From assembly GCA_963709995.1 (NCBI GenBank), contig CAVPYN010000002.1, positions 649,061 through 713,060 of the forward strand: 64,000 nt of DNA, in the 5' to 3' direction. The notes beneath the pieces were generated by a model that saw nothing but the letters and a program-made list of their open reading frames with translations, ran no database searches and was not told the DNA's origin. Numbering within the stretch: position 1 is the stretch's first letter; every line of letters begins with the position of its first letter. A program made the position numbers and the translations under genes. Shown here piece by piece: positions 63,686 through 64,000 of this stretch. The stretch is from JAUIIK01 sp963709995. GTDB lineage: Bacteria > Chloroflexota > Chloroflexia > Thermomicrobiales > CFX8.

Positions 63686-64000
63686 TCAGGCCTCTTCCGC
63701 CTCAAGTTCATCATCCAACAATTCGGCCAGCGCAGCCAGGCGAAAATCGATCTGGGAATCCGATTCCTCCTCGACTCCAATTCCCGGACAGTCCTCACCG
63801 CACCTTGGACGCATCGGCAACGCGAGGATTGCGTACTGGCGAATCGGCTCAGCGAGATCTAATTCGTTCGCCTCGTCGATTTCGCCAAGTTCGTTCTCAA
63901 AATCCATCTCGATTTCATCGTCGACGCCGCCCATAGCCAGATCGTATATCGTCCGGTACTCCTGCTCGATCTCGGTTTCAAAGGGCTGCTCGTAAATTTC
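63686..64000 (-). CDS. YceD/DUF177 family protein, 5' end beyond the window
   Basis: The C-terminal 104 residues of a DUF177 (YceD-like) protein, linked to 23S rRNA accumulation and typically encoded before rpmF. The visible part is strongly acidic (EIYEQPFETEIEQEYRTIYD, LAMGGVDDEIEMDFENELGE). It contains AILALPMRPRCGEDCPGIGV, the family motif around a CxxxC. The second cysteine pair seen in many relatives is replaced by EEESDS. The open frame reaches the window edge, so the N-terminus is missing. Confidence 0.88.
   Translation of the reverse strand, partial: EIYEQPFETEIEQEYRTIYDLAMGGVDDEIEMDFENELGEIDEANELDLAEPIRQYAILALPMRPRCGEDCPGIGVEEESDSQIDFRLAALAELLDDELEAEEA

Noticed and set aside
1..64000. 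CRISPR arrays, prophage or classical defence genes
   Set aside because: No regularly spaced direct repeats, Cas-like proteins, phage structural genes, toxin-antitoxin pairs or restriction-modification genes were recognised. The only mobile DNA seen is the IS701-type material.

Overview
The window looks like chromosomal DNA from a Chloroflexota bacterium, probably near the Thermomicrobia. This is inferred from the gene repertoire, frequent GTG/TTG starts, a SUF cluster with a Rieske ferredoxin, and a secreted protein with a domain typical of Chloroflexota exported proteins. No rRNA or tRNA gene was recognised, so the taxonomic call is tentative.

Layout. 0.1-3.5 kb: leuD-leuB, a DUF692/MNIO-type metalloenzyme, an ErpA-type Fe-S carrier and a zinc-ribbon protein. 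3.5-15.6 kb: a class II aldolase-family enzyme, an S9 peptidase, gmk, def, priA, a PLP desulfhydrase-family enzyme, a GSAM-like aminotransferase, a DinB-fold protein and ilvE. 15.9-22.2 kb: a minus-strand oligopeptide ABC operon (oppB-C-D-F-A) behind a clear promoter. 22.5-27.8 kb: ROK kinase, family 2 glycosyltransferase, topA, dprA. 27.9-33.9 kb: a second ilvE, an orphan OppD/OppF ATPase pair, an M50 protease, an HD protein, scpA, scpB. 33.9-42.1 kb: cysteine desulfurase with an Rrf2 regulator, a second M50 protease with CBS domains, pyrB, DUF951, a membrane protein, metX behind a SAM-I riboswitch, pyrE, a rhodanese. 42.3-53.4 kb: fur and a SUF Fe-S assembly cluster (sufC, B, D ... sufU, Rieske, sufT) interrupted by an insertion. 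53.5-64 kb: a SIS-domain protein, rqcH, a DUF4337-like protein, tatC, and a fatty-acid/ribosome cluster (acpP, nusB, accC, fabG, fabD, fabH, rpmF, DUF177).

The most striking structure is at 46,713-51,620. Two inverted IS701-type ends, each bordered by CTAG, enclose a cargo with a small 44-aa gene and a secreted V8-protease/CAP fusion protein. Removing the segment and one CTAG copy rejoins, exactly in frame, a GNAT acetyltransferase gene whose ATG lies at 46,682 and whose body lies at 51,621-52,058. This is the footprint of a composite-transposon-like insertion.

Many conserved genes carry frameshifts: leuB, gmk, def, ilvE, oppA, metX, pyrE, the rhodanese, sufC, sufB, sufD and the transposase. 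Family-typical residues continue on both sides of each break, and the breaks cluster (dense at 16-17 kb and 41-45 kb, absent after about 48.8 kb). Sequencing or assembly error is the likeliest cause for the housekeeping genes, so they are reported as single genes with the breaks noted.
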